Positions 16,560 to 24,793 of a stretch of DNA of 64,000 nt are shown in pieces (within the stretch, counting starts at the first letter, position 1; each line of letters starts with the position of its first letter). The translations under genes were made by a program, and so were the position numbers. Origin of the DNA: Pseudonocardia alaniniphila (GTDB lineage Bacteria; Actinomycetota; Actinomycetes; Mycobacteriales; Pseudonocardiaceae); NCBI RefSeq assembly GCF_022524485.1, contig NZ_JAKXMK010000043.1, positions 30,573-94,572 of the forward strand, given 5' to 3'. The notes beneath the pieces were generated by a model. It was given only the letters and a program-made list of their open reading frames with translations. It searched no databases and was not told where the DNA came from.

Positions 16560-17209
16560 GCCCGGCGGGCTGGGCCTGGGTGGCCTTGTTGCTCTACCTG
16601 GCCGGCCTGGTGCTCGCGTTCGGGGTCCGCTCCTGGCTGCAGATCCGCCGGACCGGCACGAGCGGATTCCGTGGCATCTCCGGCCGGCCAGGATCGCCGG
16701 CCTGGTGGGGTGGGGTGCTGTTCCCCATCGCGCTCCTCCTCGGGCTCGCGGCACCCGCGCTGGTGCTCGCAGGCATCACCGCGCCGGTGCTGCCCGCGCA
16801 CCCCGCGCTCGCCGCCGCCGGGCTCGTCGTGGGCCTGGCCGGGCTGGTGGTGGTGCTGCTCGCCCAAGCCGCGATGGGCTCCTCCTGGCGGATCGGGGTC
16901 GACGACACCGAACGCACCGAGCTGATCAACAGCGGGCTGTTCCGCTCGATCCGCAACCCGACCTTCACCGGCATGGTCGCGGTCTGCGCAGGCGTCGCGC
17001 TCATGGCTCCCACCCTCGTCGCGGTCCTCGCCTTGGCCTGCCTCATCGGCGCGGCGCAGATCCAGGTGCGTGTCGTCGAGGAGCCTTACCTGCACCGCGT
17101 CCATGGCGATACCTACACCCGCTACGCGGCCAGGACCGGCCGGTTCGTGCCTGGCCTGGGGCGCATCCGGCCGGCCGGCGCGAAGGCTCCACTGGACACC
17201 GGTGCGTGA
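16556..17209 (+). CDS. Isoprenylcysteine carboxyl methyltransferase (ICMT/PEMT) family membrane protein
   Basis: 217 residues from ATG 16556, preceded by GGGGGAG and overlapping the transporter stop (ATGA). Four or five membrane helices, then the family signature region: SGLFRSIRNPTFTGM and, near the end, VEEPYLHRVHGDTYTRYAARTG. Family members bind SAM or related ligands in the membrane-embedded C-terminal half. In bacteria they are frequently found in metal-resistance operons beside cation transporters, with unknown substrate. That context is repeated here with the CmtR-like regulator and CDF-type transporter. Confidence 0.8.
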   Translation: MSPAGWAWVALLLYLAGLVLAFGVRSWLQIRRTGTSGFRGISGRPGSPAWWGGVLFPIALLLGLAAPALVLAGITAPVLPAHPALAAAGLVVGLAGLVVVLLAQAAMGSSWRIGVDDTERTELINSGLFRSIRNPTFTGMVAVCAGVALMAPTLVAVLALACLIGAAQIQVRVVEEPYLHRVHGDTYTRYAARTGRFVPGLGRIRPAGAKAPLDTGA

Positions 17210-17238
17210 CGAGCCGTGGACCTCGGAACGTGCTCGTG

Positions 17239-17622
17239 TCACGGGGCGCCGTGGTGCACCGCCTCGACGTTGTTGCCGTCGAGATCCCTGAGGAACACGC
17301 CGTAGTAGCCGGGGTGGTACTCCGGCCAGATCTTCGGCGCGTGCAGGATCTGGGCACCGGCCGCCACAGCGGTCTGGTGCACGTCGTCGACCGCGGCGCG
17401 GCTGGGAGCCGAGAAGGCGAGATGCACCTCCCGATCCGCCGCGGTGCCCGCGGGCCCGAGCCAGAACCGCGGCAGGCCGTCCGGTCCGCACAGCCCGACC
17501 ACGGACTGCCCGTCGCGGTCGAACCGCATCGCCTCGCGGACGCCCACAGGCGCGAAGACCCGCAGGTAGAACGCCGCCGCGGCATTGACGTCGGTGACCT
17601 GGATCGAGACGTGGTCGAGCAA
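17239..17622 (-). CDS. VOC-superfamily (glyoxalase/bleomycin-resistance-like) protein
   Basis: 127 residues starting at TTG 17622, with GGGAGG 6 nt upstream. It shows the paired beta-alpha-beta-beta-beta modules of the vicinal oxygen chelate fold: MLDHVSIQVTD at the start (metal histidine H4), VHLAFSA in the middle and GYYGVFLRDLDGNNVEAV at the end with the terminal metal-binding glutamate. It probably binds a divalent metal and a small organic substrate. No substrate can be assigned. It is convergent with the methyltransferase-like gene. Confidence 0.82.
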   Translation of the reverse strand: MLDHVSIQVTDVNAAAAFYLRVFAPVGVREAMRFDRDGQSVVGLCGPDGLPRFWLGPAGTAADREVHLAFSAPSRAAVDDVHQTAVAAGAQILHAPKIWPEYHPGYYGVFLRDLDGNNVEAVHHGAP

Positions 17623-17924
17623 CGGGGCCTCCCGGGAGTGAGCACGTGGAGGGCCACGGTAGCGACGGCCACCGACGAGAACCGAGATCCCGCGACCGTG
17701 CAGTCAGCCCGCGTGTGCGCTCCTCGGCTCCGCTGGGCGCACCAGCTCGCGCCACTGCACCGTGCTGCCCCGGCAGCGCCTCGCGGGCGCACCGGCATGG
17801 GAGCCGTCGGACGCCGAACACGCCCCACCAGGTGGCGACTGCCCGTGGTGCGGGTCGTGCGCAGAGAACCGGGCTCCGCGTCCTGCCCCGTGCCGTTCGG
17901 TACGCGGCGTGTTCCGACCGGACC

Positions 17925-18179
17925 TCAGTTCGCCCTGGCGGCGGCGGTGTGGGCGTCGACGGCGTCACGCCCGGCCTCGTAGCGCGCCGCGCGGATGAGC
18001 TCCTCCACAGCCGCCCGTTGCACACGGAACGACCGGCCGAAACGCACCGCCGGTAGCTCGCCGCTGTGTACGAGCCGGTACACGGTCATCTTCGACACCC
18101 GCATGCGCTGGGCGATCTCGGCCACGGTGAGGAACGGCGCCCCCATCAGATCTGGGTGTCGCATTCCGTCAGCAGCCAT
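17925..18179 (-). CDS. Small excisionase-family (MerR-like) helix-turn-helix protein, Rv0500A-like
   Basis: 84 residues from ATG 18179, chosen because AAGGAGG lies 9 nt upstream; an ATG directly abutting that site is too close. One DNA-binding domain is visible: FLTVAEIAQRMRVSKMTVYR followed by LVHSGELPAVRFGRSFRV. The pattern is typical of the short, highly conserved actinobacterial helix-turn-helix protein known as Rv0500A in M. tuberculosis, related to excisionases and BldC. It binds DNA as a single winged-helix unit and is chromosomal rather than phage-derived in relatives. Nothing mobile is nearby. The 300-bp gap between this gene and the VOC gene shows no supported gene. Confidence 0.82.
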   Translation of the reverse strand: MAADGMRHPDLMGAPFLTVAEIAQRMRVSKMTVYRLVHSGELPAVRFGRSFRVQRAAVEELIRAARYEAGRDAVDAHTAAARAN

Positions 18180-18380
18180 CGTGCGCATCCTCCTTCGTGA
18201 CCCCCGAACGGGGGCTGTTGATCGCAATGAGATGGACACTAACGGACGGTTGCAACACTTTCGGGTACGTCGAGGTTCACTGAAGAGTGGTCTTGAAAAA
18301 AGTGGGCGCTCTCACCGGGGGTACGTGGCCGGCCGGGCAGCGTCGCGCACCGTGACGCCAAGACGCCTATCGTCGCGGGC

Positions 18381-19421
18381 GTGATCCCCGACGATGAACC
18401 GGACGGTGACTGGACCGCTCCGGGAGTGTTCCGCTGCGCCCCCGGTGTCTACCGCATCCCGTTGCCGCTCCCGAACGACGGGCTCCGGGCCGTCAATATC
18501 TATGCAGTGGCGGACGGCGACGGGTGGACGCTCATCGACTCGGGATGGGCGCTGGCCCGCGCGGACGATCTTCTGCGGAGCGCGCTCGCCCGGCTGGACT
18601 CCGGGCTGGGCGATGTGCGCCGGTTCCTGGTCACCCACGTCCACCGTGACCACTACACCCAGGCCGTCGTGCTGCGGCGGGAGTTCGGCATGCGGGTGGC
18701 GCTGGGGCGCGGGGAGCAGCCCGCGCTCGAGGTGATCAACGGGCCGGATCGGCGAGGCCCGGCCCACCTGGGGCGATTGCGGCGCGCCGGCGGCCAGGCT
18801 CTGCTCCCGAGGATCGCGGCACAAGGGGAGGCGCCGCACGACAGCACGGTGTGGGAGTTCCCCGACGACTGGATCGAGGACGGCGCGGAGTTCGTGCTGG
18901 ACGCCGCCGCGGGCGGGGAACGGGTGCTGCAGGCGCTCGCGACGCCGGGGCACACGCAGGGGCACGTGGTCTTCGCGGACCACGGTGGCGGTCTGCTCTT
19001 CTCCGGCGACCACGTGCTGCCGCGTATCACGCCCTCGATCGGGTTCGAGGCGGTGACCTCGCCCCGCCCGCTGGCCGACTTCATCGCCTCGCTCGAGCTC
19101 GTACGGGCACGTCCGGATGCGGCGATGCTTCCGGCGCACGGTCCGGTCGGCATGCGCGTGCACGAGCGCGTCGACGAACTGCTCGCCCACCACGCCAAGC
19201 GACTCGACGCGACCCTCAGTGCCGTACAGGCCGGACGCTCCACGGCGTACGAGGTGGCGGAGGCGCTGCCCTGGACCCGCCGTGACCGGCGCCTGGACGA
19301 GCTCGACCCGTTCAACGCCATGCTCGCGACGCTGGAGACCTCGGTCCATCTCGATCTGCTGGCTGAGCGCGGTCTTGTGACAGCCGGCGAGGAGAACGGC
19401 ATCGCTCACTACACAACGTGA
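18381..19421 (+). CDS. Metallo-beta-lactamase-fold hydrolase
   Basis: 346 residues from GTG 18381. The MBL core has the metal motif THVHRDHY near residue 86 (HxHxDH), a downstream ATPGHTQGHVVF histidine and SGDHVLPRITP with the bridging aspartate. A C-terminal helical region (about 260-346) contains a winged-helix-like segment, as in MBL proteins of the LACTB2/RNase Z-like glyoxalase II group. It probably hydrolyses a thioester, ester or phosphodiester with two zinc ions. The substrate is not evident. In the mycobacterial chromosome comparable hydrolases are stand-alone genes. Confidence 0.85.
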   Translation: MIPDDEPDGDWTAPGVFRCAPGVYRIPLPLPNDGLRAVNIYAVADGDGWTLIDSGWALARADDLLRSALARLDSGLGDVRRFLVTHVHRDHYTQAVVLRREFGMRVALGRGEQPALEVINGPDRRGPAHLGRLRRAGGQALLPRIAAQGEAPHDSTVWEFPDDWIEDGAEFVLDAAAGGERVLQALATPGHTQGHVVFADHGGGLLFSGDHVLPRITPSIGFEAVTSPRPLADFIASLELVRARPDAAMLPAHGPVGMRVHERVDELLAHHAKRLDATLSAVQAGRSTAYEVAEALPWTRRDRRLDELDPFNAMLATLETSVHLDLLAERGLVTAGEENGIAHYTT

Positions 19422-19486
19422 TAACAATTCACTCTTTGTAGAACCCGGCGGGGACAGCGAAATGCGTCGGTCGTACGCTTCGCGCC

Positions 19487-20401
19487 GTGCAGGGGTTGGG
19501 TGGGCAGGGTCGGGTTCTCGTGCGTGCGGGGCTCGCCCTCGCGGCGTGCGTGCTCGCCGTGTCCGCCGTGATCGTGGCCACCGAGGGAGGCACCTTCCCC
19601 GGTGGTCCCGGCCCCAGCGTCACCCTCGCCCCGACGGCTGCCGTCGGGTGCGATGCGGCCGGCCCCTACAACCCGCCGGAGCGGGGCAGCGTGGGTCTTC
19701 CCGCCGGGATCGGCGAGCTCTGTTCCGGCGGTTCGATCACGTTGTCCGTCGCCGGTGCGGTGCTGGACGGATGGGACGTGCGCGGCGGGATCGTGGTGGA
19801 CGCCCCTGACGTGGTGGTGCGTCGCAGCCGTGTGACCGGGGACGGTGCCACTCCCTACGGGATCGTCACCACGGCGGCGGGCTCGGTGCGAATCGAGGAC
19901 GTGACGCTTACCGGCGACTTCCCCGAGGCGGCAATAGGCGGCGACCGGTGGAGCGGTGAACGGATCGAAATCGTCGGTGTAACGCATGATGGCGCCCGGC
20001 TCGGCGAAGGGGCGCGGCTCCGCAATAGCAACGTGCACGACTTCGCGCCGACACCGGGTGGCGATGCTCACGCGCTGGTGCTCCGGGGAACGGGCAGCAA
20101 TGTCCTCGTCGAGGACAACAGGATCGAGCTCGGTGATGGCCCCGGGCGGGCGAGTGCGGTGCTGCTGGCGCCCGACAAGGCGGGTCGGCGTGCCGACGGC
20201 CCCGTGGTGATCAGGGGAAACGTCCTCGGTGGCGGTCGATACACGGTGCAGCAGGATTCGCCCTCCGCGGTGATGACCGATGTGGTCATCACCGGGAATC
20301 GATTCCGCCGTGGGGCCGGGGACATTCCCCTTCGGGTGTCACGCCGAGCGGTTCTGGAGGACAACATGTACCTCGATGGTGGGCCTCTTCCGCAGCGATG
20401 A
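19487..20401 (+). CDS. Secreted or membrane-anchored right-handed beta-helix protein
   Basis: 304 residues from GTG 19487. An N-terminal hydrophobic segment (VRAGLALAACVLAVSAVIVA) is a signal peptide or anchor. The rest is a series of short beta-strand turns typical of parallel beta-helix proteins: VVVRRSRVTGDG, VRIEDVTLTGDF, GSNVLVEDNRIELG, GPVVIRGNVLGGG and TDVVITGNRFRRG. Two cysteines near residues 55 and 79 may pair. Such folds bind or cleave polysaccharides, but no catalytic pattern was recognised. It stands alone, 65 bp after the MBL gene. Confidence 0.65.
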   Translation: MQGLGGQGRVLVRAGLALAACVLAVSAVIVATEGGTFPGGPGPSVTLAPTAAVGCDAAGPYNPPERGSVGLPAGIGELCSGGSITLSVAGAVLDGWDVRGGIVVDAPDVVVRRSRVTGDGATPYGIVTTAAGSVRIEDVTLTGDFPEAAIGGDRWSGERIEIVGVTHDGARLGEGARLRNSNVHDFAPTPGGDAHALVLRGTGSNVLVEDNRIELGDGPGRASAVLLAPDKAGRRADGPVVIRGNVLGGGRYTVQQDSPSAVMTDVVITGNRFRRGAGDIPLRVSRRAVLEDNMYLDGGPLPQR

Positions 20402-20614
20402 GTTACCGCACGGGGGTAATTCGATAGCGCAGCGTCACGGATCTGTCGCTCGTCGCACGACACGCCCACCCGTCGCGGCGTGCTGGCCGTGTCGTCGCAG
20501 GTTCGTGCAGACTGATCACCACAACAAAACCGGGAACGATCCGGTTGCATGAGCGGGCTGCCACGGCGTGAGGACGTAGGGGAAGACGATCCTCGTCGAC
20601 GTTGGAGGTCTGCA

Positions 20615-21103
20615 GTGAACGCACGCGGCGTGGTCTTCGTCCACTCGTCGCCGACTGCGGTTTGTCCGCACGTCGAGTGGGCGATATCAGGCGTGCTCGG
20701 GACAAAAGTGTCCCTGCAGTGGGCTACCCAACCGGCGGTGCCCGGTCAGATGCGGGCGGAATGCAGCTGGACGGGTCCGGCCGGCTCCGGTGGCGCGATT
20801 GCGGGCGCATTGCGTGCCTGGCCGATGCTTCGGTTCGAGGTGACCGAGGAGCCCAGTTTCGGCGTGGACGGCGAACGGTTCTGTCATGTTCCTACGCTCG
20901 GTCTGTGGTCCGGGCGGACGAGCGCCAACGGCGACATCGTGGTGGCGGAGGACCGGCTGCGGGCCCTCCTCGCCGAGGTGCCGGCGAGCCAGCTGCCCAC
21001 CCGGATGCACGACCTCCTCGGCTCGGCGTGGGACGACGCCCTGGAGCCGTTCCGGTTCGCCGGTGACGGCGCCCCGGTCACCTGGCTGCACCAGGTGGGG
21101 TGA
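20615..21103 (+). CDS. DUF3145 family protein
   Basis: 162 residues from GTG 20615, selected because GGAGG lies 8 nt upstream and the family begins with NARGVVFVHSSP. The sequence has the conserved opening, CPHVEWAISG near residue 18, RAECSWTGPAG and LWSGRTSANGDIVVAEDRL. DUF3145 proteins occur only in actinobacteria, often next to fatty-acid-synthesis genes. Here the gene is convergent with fabF. No biochemical function is known. Confidence 0.85.
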   Translation: MNARGVVFVHSSPTAVCPHVEWAISGVLGTKVSLQWATQPAVPGQMRAECSWTGPAGSGGAIAGALRAWPMLRFEVTEEPSFGVDGERFCHVPTLGLWSGRTSANGDIVVAEDRLRALLAEVPASQLPTRMHDLLGSAWDDALEPFRFAGDGAPVTWLHQVG

Positions 21104-21112
21104 GGCGGGAGA

Positions 21113-21148
21113 AGAGCGTTGCCGTCGCCTCTGGCGGGGCAACGCTCT
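21113..21148. terminator. Bidirectional terminator between DUF3145 and fabF
   Basis: AGAGCGTTGCC (21113-21123) pairs perfectly with GGCAACGCTCT (21138-21148) around a 14-nt loop. It fills the 48-bp gap between two convergent stop codons. Confidence 0.7.
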
Positions 21149-21151
21149 CGC

Positions 21152-22405
21152 TCACGCTCCGGTGAAGACGACGGCGGCGTTGTGGCCGCCGAACCCGAAC
21201 GAGTCGCACACGGCCGCTTCGAGGTCGACCTTGCGCGGCTCACCCGCCACGACGTCGAGCTCGACGCCCGGGTCGAGATTCTCGAGGTTCAGCGTCGCCG
21301 GGATCACGCCCTCTTTGACCGAGAGCAGCGTGATGATGCTCTCCACGGCCCCGGCTGCACCCACCATGTGACCCAGCGCGGACTTCGGTGCGGTGAGCAC
21401 CGGGTGGTCGCCCAGGGCCTTGCGCACCGCGCGCGTCTCACCCACGTCGCCGGCCACTGTGGACGTGGCGTGGCAGTTGACGTGGCCGACGTCGATCGCC
21501 TCCAGCCCGGCGTCGCGCACCGCCTTGGCGATGGCCCGCGACTGCCCGATGCCCTCCGGCTCGGGACCGGTGATGTGGTAGGCGTCGGAGGTGAGCCCGG
21601 CACCGGCGAGCCTGCCGTGCACCGTGGCTCCGCGCGCCGCCGCGAAGTCGGCACGTTCGAGCACCATGATCCCGGCGCCCTCACCGAGCACGAACCCGTC
21701 GCGGTCGACGTCGAACGGACGGGAGGCCCGCTCCGGCTCGTCGTTGCGTTGCGAGAGCGTGCGCGCCTGCACGAAGCCGGCCACGGTGATGCCGGTGATG
21801 CAGGCCTCCGCACCGCCGGCGATGACCACGTCGACCTCGCCCCCACGCAGCAGCCGCAGCGCCCACGCGAGTGCCTCCGCACCGGAGGCGCACGCCGAGA
21901 CGGGAGCGTGGACGCCGCCCTGCGCGCCGTACTCGATGCCGATCCAGGCCGCGGGGCCGTTCGGCATCAGCATCGGCACGGTGAGCGGTGAGACCTTGCG
22001 CAGCCCGCTGTTCTCCAGCAGGTCGTCCTGGTCGAGCAGCGTGACCGCGCCGCCGATGCCGGTGGCGACCACGACGGCGAGCCGCTCGGGGTCGACCTGC
22101 ATGTTGTCGCGATCACCGAGACCGGCCTGGGTCCACGCCTCCTTGGCCGCGACCAGCGCCACCTGCTCGCACCGGTCGAGCCTGCGCGCCTGGACGCGGG
22201 GGAGCACCTCGGTGGGTGCCACCGCCAGCGGCGCCGCGATCTTCACAGGCAGCTGGTGGCGCTCCACCCACTCGTGGTCGGCGTCGTCGATGCGCCGGAC
22301 GCCCGACCGGCCGGCGAGCAGCGCCTCCCACGTCGACGCGACGTCACCGCCGAGCGGGGTCGTCGCACCGAGCCCGGTGACGACGACGTCGGGAGCTGTG
22401 CTCAT
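21152..22405 (-). CDS. fabF: Beta-ketoacyl-ACP synthase II
   Basis: 417 residues, the usual length for FabF. The elongating condensing enzyme joins malonyl-ACP to acyl-ACP in type II fatty-acid synthesis. The catalytic triad is intact: cysteine ~171 in VSACASGAE, histidine ~311 in NCHATST and histidine ~345 in ALGHMVGAAGA. The N-terminal VVTGLGATTPLG and C-terminal DSFGFGGHNAAVVF motifs are present. ATG start with GGAGG. It is the last gene of the minus-strand run fabD-fabH-acpP-fabF. The order differs from mycobacteria (fabD-acpM-kasA-kasB) in carrying fabH inside the cluster and only one KAS II. Confidence 0.95.
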   Translation of the reverse strand: MSTAPDVVVTGLGATTPLGGDVASTWEALLAGRSGVRRIDDADHEWVERHQLPVKIAAPLAVAPTEVLPRVQARRLDRCEQVALVAAKEAWTQAGLGDRDNMQVDPERLAVVVATGIGGAVTLLDQDDLLENSGLRKVSPLTVPMLMPNGPAAWIGIEYGAQGGVHAPVSACASGAEALAWALRLLRGGEVDVVIAGGAEACITGITVAGFVQARTLSQRNDEPERASRPFDVDRDGFVLGEGAGIMVLERADFAAARGATVHGRLAGAGLTSDAYHITGPEPEGIGQSRAIAKAVRDAGLEAIDVGHVNCHATSTVAGDVGETRAVRKALGDHPVLTAPKSALGHMVGAAGAVESIITLLSVKEGVIPATLNLENLDPGVELDVVAGEPRKVDLEAAVCDSFGFGGHNAAVVFTGA

Positions 22406-22439
22406 GCTGCCTCCGCAGGAACGGCCGCGTACAGGTGCC

Positions 22440-22682
22440 TCACTGGTTCTTCGCGATGTAGTCCACCGCGTCGCCGACCGTCTTCAGCTCGGCCAGCTGG
22501 TCGTCGGGGATCTTCACGCCGAACTTGTCCTCGGCCTGCACCGCGATCTCGACCATCGACAGCGAGTCGATGTCGAGGTCGTCGACGAAGGACTTCTCGA
22601 CGGTCACCTCGGCGGGGTCGATACCTGCGACCTCCTCGACGATCTCGGCGAAGCCGCTGAGGATCTCGGTGTTGTCAGCCAC
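22440..22682 (-). CDS. acpP: Acyl carrier protein
   Basis: 80 residues, acidic, starting at GTG 22682 with AAGGAG upstream. The phosphopantetheine attachment serine is S40 in the DIDSLSM motif. Helices match the ACP fold (EILSGFAEIVEEVAG; SLSMVEIAVQAEDKFG). It carries growing acyl chains for FabD, FabH and FabF, whose genes flank it. It lies 34 bp upstream of fabF and 44 bp downstream of fabH in the operon. Confidence 0.95.
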   Translation of the reverse strand: MADNTEILSGFAEIVEEVAGIDPAEVTVEKSFVDDLDIDSLSMVEIAVQAEDKFGVKIPDDQLAELKTVGDAVDYIAKNQ

Positions 22683-22726
22683 GGTGGTTCTCCTTCTGGT
22701 GGGAACTGGAGTCGTCGGATCGGAGG

Positions 22727-23713
22727 TCAGGGACAGACGACGACCTGGCCGGCGTAGGACAGGCCCGCGCCGAAGCCTACGAGGAGCACGGTGTCGCCCG
22801 AACGCAGCCGCCCGTCAGCGCGCATGTGGTCGAGCGCGAGAGGGATCGACGCCGACGAAGTATTGCCGGAGTGCCGGATGTCGTCGGCCACCACCATGTC
22901 ATCGCGGGCGCCCTTGGCGCGCAGCCGCTTGGCCACGGCGTCGACGATGCGCAGGTTGGCCTGGTGCGGCACGAAGACGTCGATGTCGGCCGGGGTGAGC
23001 CCCGCGAGCTCGATCGCCCGTAGTGCCACCGGGGCGATCTTGGTGGTGGCCCACCGGAAGACGGCCTGGCCCTCCTGGGCGAGCGCGTTGTTGTCCGGCT
23101 TGATGTGGATCGTCTGGGACATGTCACCGGCGCTGCCCCATGCGAGCGGCCCGACGCCGACGGAGGCCTCGTCCGAGGCCGGTCCGAGGACGGCCGCGCC
23201 GGCCCCGTCGGCGAAGATGATCGCCGTCGAGCGGTCGGTCCAGTCGAGCCAGTCGGACAGCTTCTCCGCGCCGATCACGAGGACGTTGCGTGCGCTGCCC
23301 CCGCGCACGAGATCGGCCGCCGTGCCCATCCCGAAGCAGAACCCCGCACATGCGGCGTTGATGTCGAAGGCTCCCGGCGCGGGGATGCCGATGCGGTCGG
23401 CGGTCTGCGCGGCGGCGTTGGGGATCGGGGTGGGCATGGTGCAGGTGGCGACGATGACCGTGTCGATCTCGTTCGGCGTCAGCCCCGAGTCCTTGACGGC
23501 GCGGGCCCCGGCCTCTGCGGCCATGTCGACCAGCAGCGTGCCCTCTTCCGCGATGCGGCGGCTCTCGATGCCCACCCGCTCGCGGATCCACTGGTCGTTG
23601 GTGTCCATCCGCTGGGCCAGGTCGTCGTTGGTGACGACGTTGTCGGGCTGGACGCTGCCCAGTCCGAGGATCCGGGCGCCCGCCGTGGTGGATGCCAGTT
23701 TCAGCTTCGTCAC
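22727..23713 (-). CDS. fabH: Beta-ketoacyl-ACP synthase III
   Basis: 328 residues. It condenses acyl-CoA with malonyl-ACP to start fatty-acid chains. The triad is present: C122 in AACAGFCFG, histidine in VPHQANLRI and asparagine in HSGNTSSAS. The substrate-choice loop (WIRERVGIESRRIAEEG) resembles actinobacterial FabH, which usually accepts branched starters; this is an inference. The GTG start overlaps the fabD stop (GTGA), so translation is coupled. Confidence 0.95.
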   Translation of the reverse strand: MTKLKLASTTAGARILGLGSVQPDNVVTNDDLAQRMDTNDQWIRERVGIESRRIAEEGTLLVDMAAEAGARAVKDSGLTPNEIDTVIVATCTMPTPIPNAAAQTADRIGIPAPGAFDINAACAGFCFGMGTAADLVRGGSARNVLVIGAEKLSDWLDWTDRSTAIIFADGAGAAVLGPASDEASVGVGPLAWGSAGDMSQTIHIKPDNNALAQEGQAVFRWATTKIAPVALRAIELAGLTPADIDVFVPHQANLRIVDAVAKRLRAKGARDDMVVADDIRHSGNTSSASIPLALDHMRADGRLRSGDTVLLVGFGAGLSYAGQVVVCP

Positions 23714-24642
23714 TTTTCTGCCCCCGCGTGCTCGGTGATCAGGTCGACGGCCGCCTGGAGGTCGTCCGGAGTCTTGAGGGCCACGGTCGCGGTGCCCTTG
23801 AGGTCGCGCTTGACCAGCCCGACGAGCGCGCCCGCCGGCGGCAGCTCGATCACGGCGGTGACACCCAGCTCCTGCAAGGTGGCCATGCAGGAATCCCAGC
23901 GCACCGGCCGCGTGACCTGGGCGACCAGCCTACGCAGTGCCTCTGCCCCGTCGGAGAGGAGCGTGCCGTCGGCGTTGGACAGCAGGGGGCGGGTGGGGTC
24001 GGCGGGGGAGACCTCGGCCGCGTGGGAGCGCATCGTCTCCTCGGCAGGCGCCATGAACCGGGTGTGGAAGGCCCCGGCCACGGCCAGGGGCTTCACACGG
24101 GCCCGCTCCGGCGGGTTCTCGGCGAGCGCCGCCAACGCCGCCACGGGGCCGGCCGCGACGATCTGCCCCGCGCCGTTGCGGTTGGCCGGGTCGAGGCCGA
24201 GCTCGTCGAGCCGGGCGAGCACGTCGTCGGGTTTCCCACCGAGCACCGCGCTCATGCCCGTGGGCTCGAGCGCGCAGGCGGCGGCCATGGCGCGCCCACG
24301 CACGGCGGCGAGCGCGACGGCGGCGTCCGCGGTGAGTACCCCGGCAACGGCGGCTGCGGCGAGCTCACCGACGGAATGACCCGCGGCGGGCGCGGCGGCG
24401 GGCAGCTCCGCGCGCCCGCCGAGCCGGGCGGCGGCGAGCAGCGCAGCGGCGACGACCAGCGGCTGGGTGACGGCCGTGTCCTTGATCTCCTCGGCGTCGG
24501 CGTCCGTGCCGAGATGGCCGAGGTCGAGGCCGGTGGTGGCGGACCATCTGGCGAGCGTCTCCGCTGCCGTCGGATCATCCAGCCAGGGGGCGAGCATGCC
24601 AGGAGTCTGGGACCCCTGACCAGGTGCGAGCAACGCGATCAC
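23710..24642 (-). CDS. fabD: Malonyl-CoA:ACP transacylase
   Basis: 310 residues. It transfers malonyl from CoA to ACP. The nucleophile is the serine in GHSVGELAAAAVAG (~91) and the entry motif is LLAPGQGSQTPGM. A later AFHTRFMAPAEE segment supplies the catalytic histidine. GTG start at 24642 without a strong ribosome site; the upstream 150 bp contain a perfect palindrome and separate it from the PucR-type regulator. It is the first gene of the fab operon. Confidence 0.95.
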   Translation of the reverse strand: MIALLAPGQGSQTPGMLAPWLDDPTAAETLARWSATTGLDLGHLGTDADAEEIKDTAVTQPLVVAAALLAAARLGGRAELPAAAPAAGHSVGELAAAAVAGVLTADAAVALAAVRGRAMAAACALEPTGMSAVLGGKPDDVLARLDELGLDPANRNGAGQIVAAGPVAALAALAENPPERARVKPLAVAGAFHTRFMAPAEETMRSHAAEVSPADPTRPLLSNADGTLLSDGAEALRRLVAQVTRPVRWDSCMATLQELGVTAVIELPPAGALVGLVKRDLKGTATVALKTPDDLQAAVDLITEHAGAEK

Positions 24643-24710
24643 GAGAACCAGGGAACACCGGCGGCGGACGCCGCGGGGATACCGGCACGCACCAACTCCG
24701 GCCCCGGGAT

Positions 24711-24727
24711 TTGGAGGTTTCCTCCAA
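24711..24727. promoter_or_regulatory. Palindrome upstream of fabD, candidate operator of the fab operon
   Basis: TTGGAGGTTTCCTCCAA is a perfect inverted repeat with 7-bp arms and a 3-bp centre. It lies 69 bp upstream of the fabD start and 67 bp after the regulator's stop. There is no T tract, so it looks like a protein-binding site rather than a terminator. The adjacent PucR-type regulator is the natural candidate to bind it. Confidence 0.5.
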
Positions 24728-24793
24728 CGCAGCTCCGGTCACTCGTCGGGTAAGTCACTGCCCATTCCCTTTGTGTTGTAGGCGTTGCGCACC

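Noticed and set aside
17762..17998. Plus-strand frame with a CPWCGSC cysteine cluster
   Set aside because: It overlaps the excisionase-like gene antisense, has no ribosome site, and turns arginine-rich as in shadow frames.
17925..18179. Excisionase of an integrated element
   Set aside because: The sequence matches the conserved chromosomal Rv0500A-type protein, and no integrase, attachment site or phage gene is nearby.
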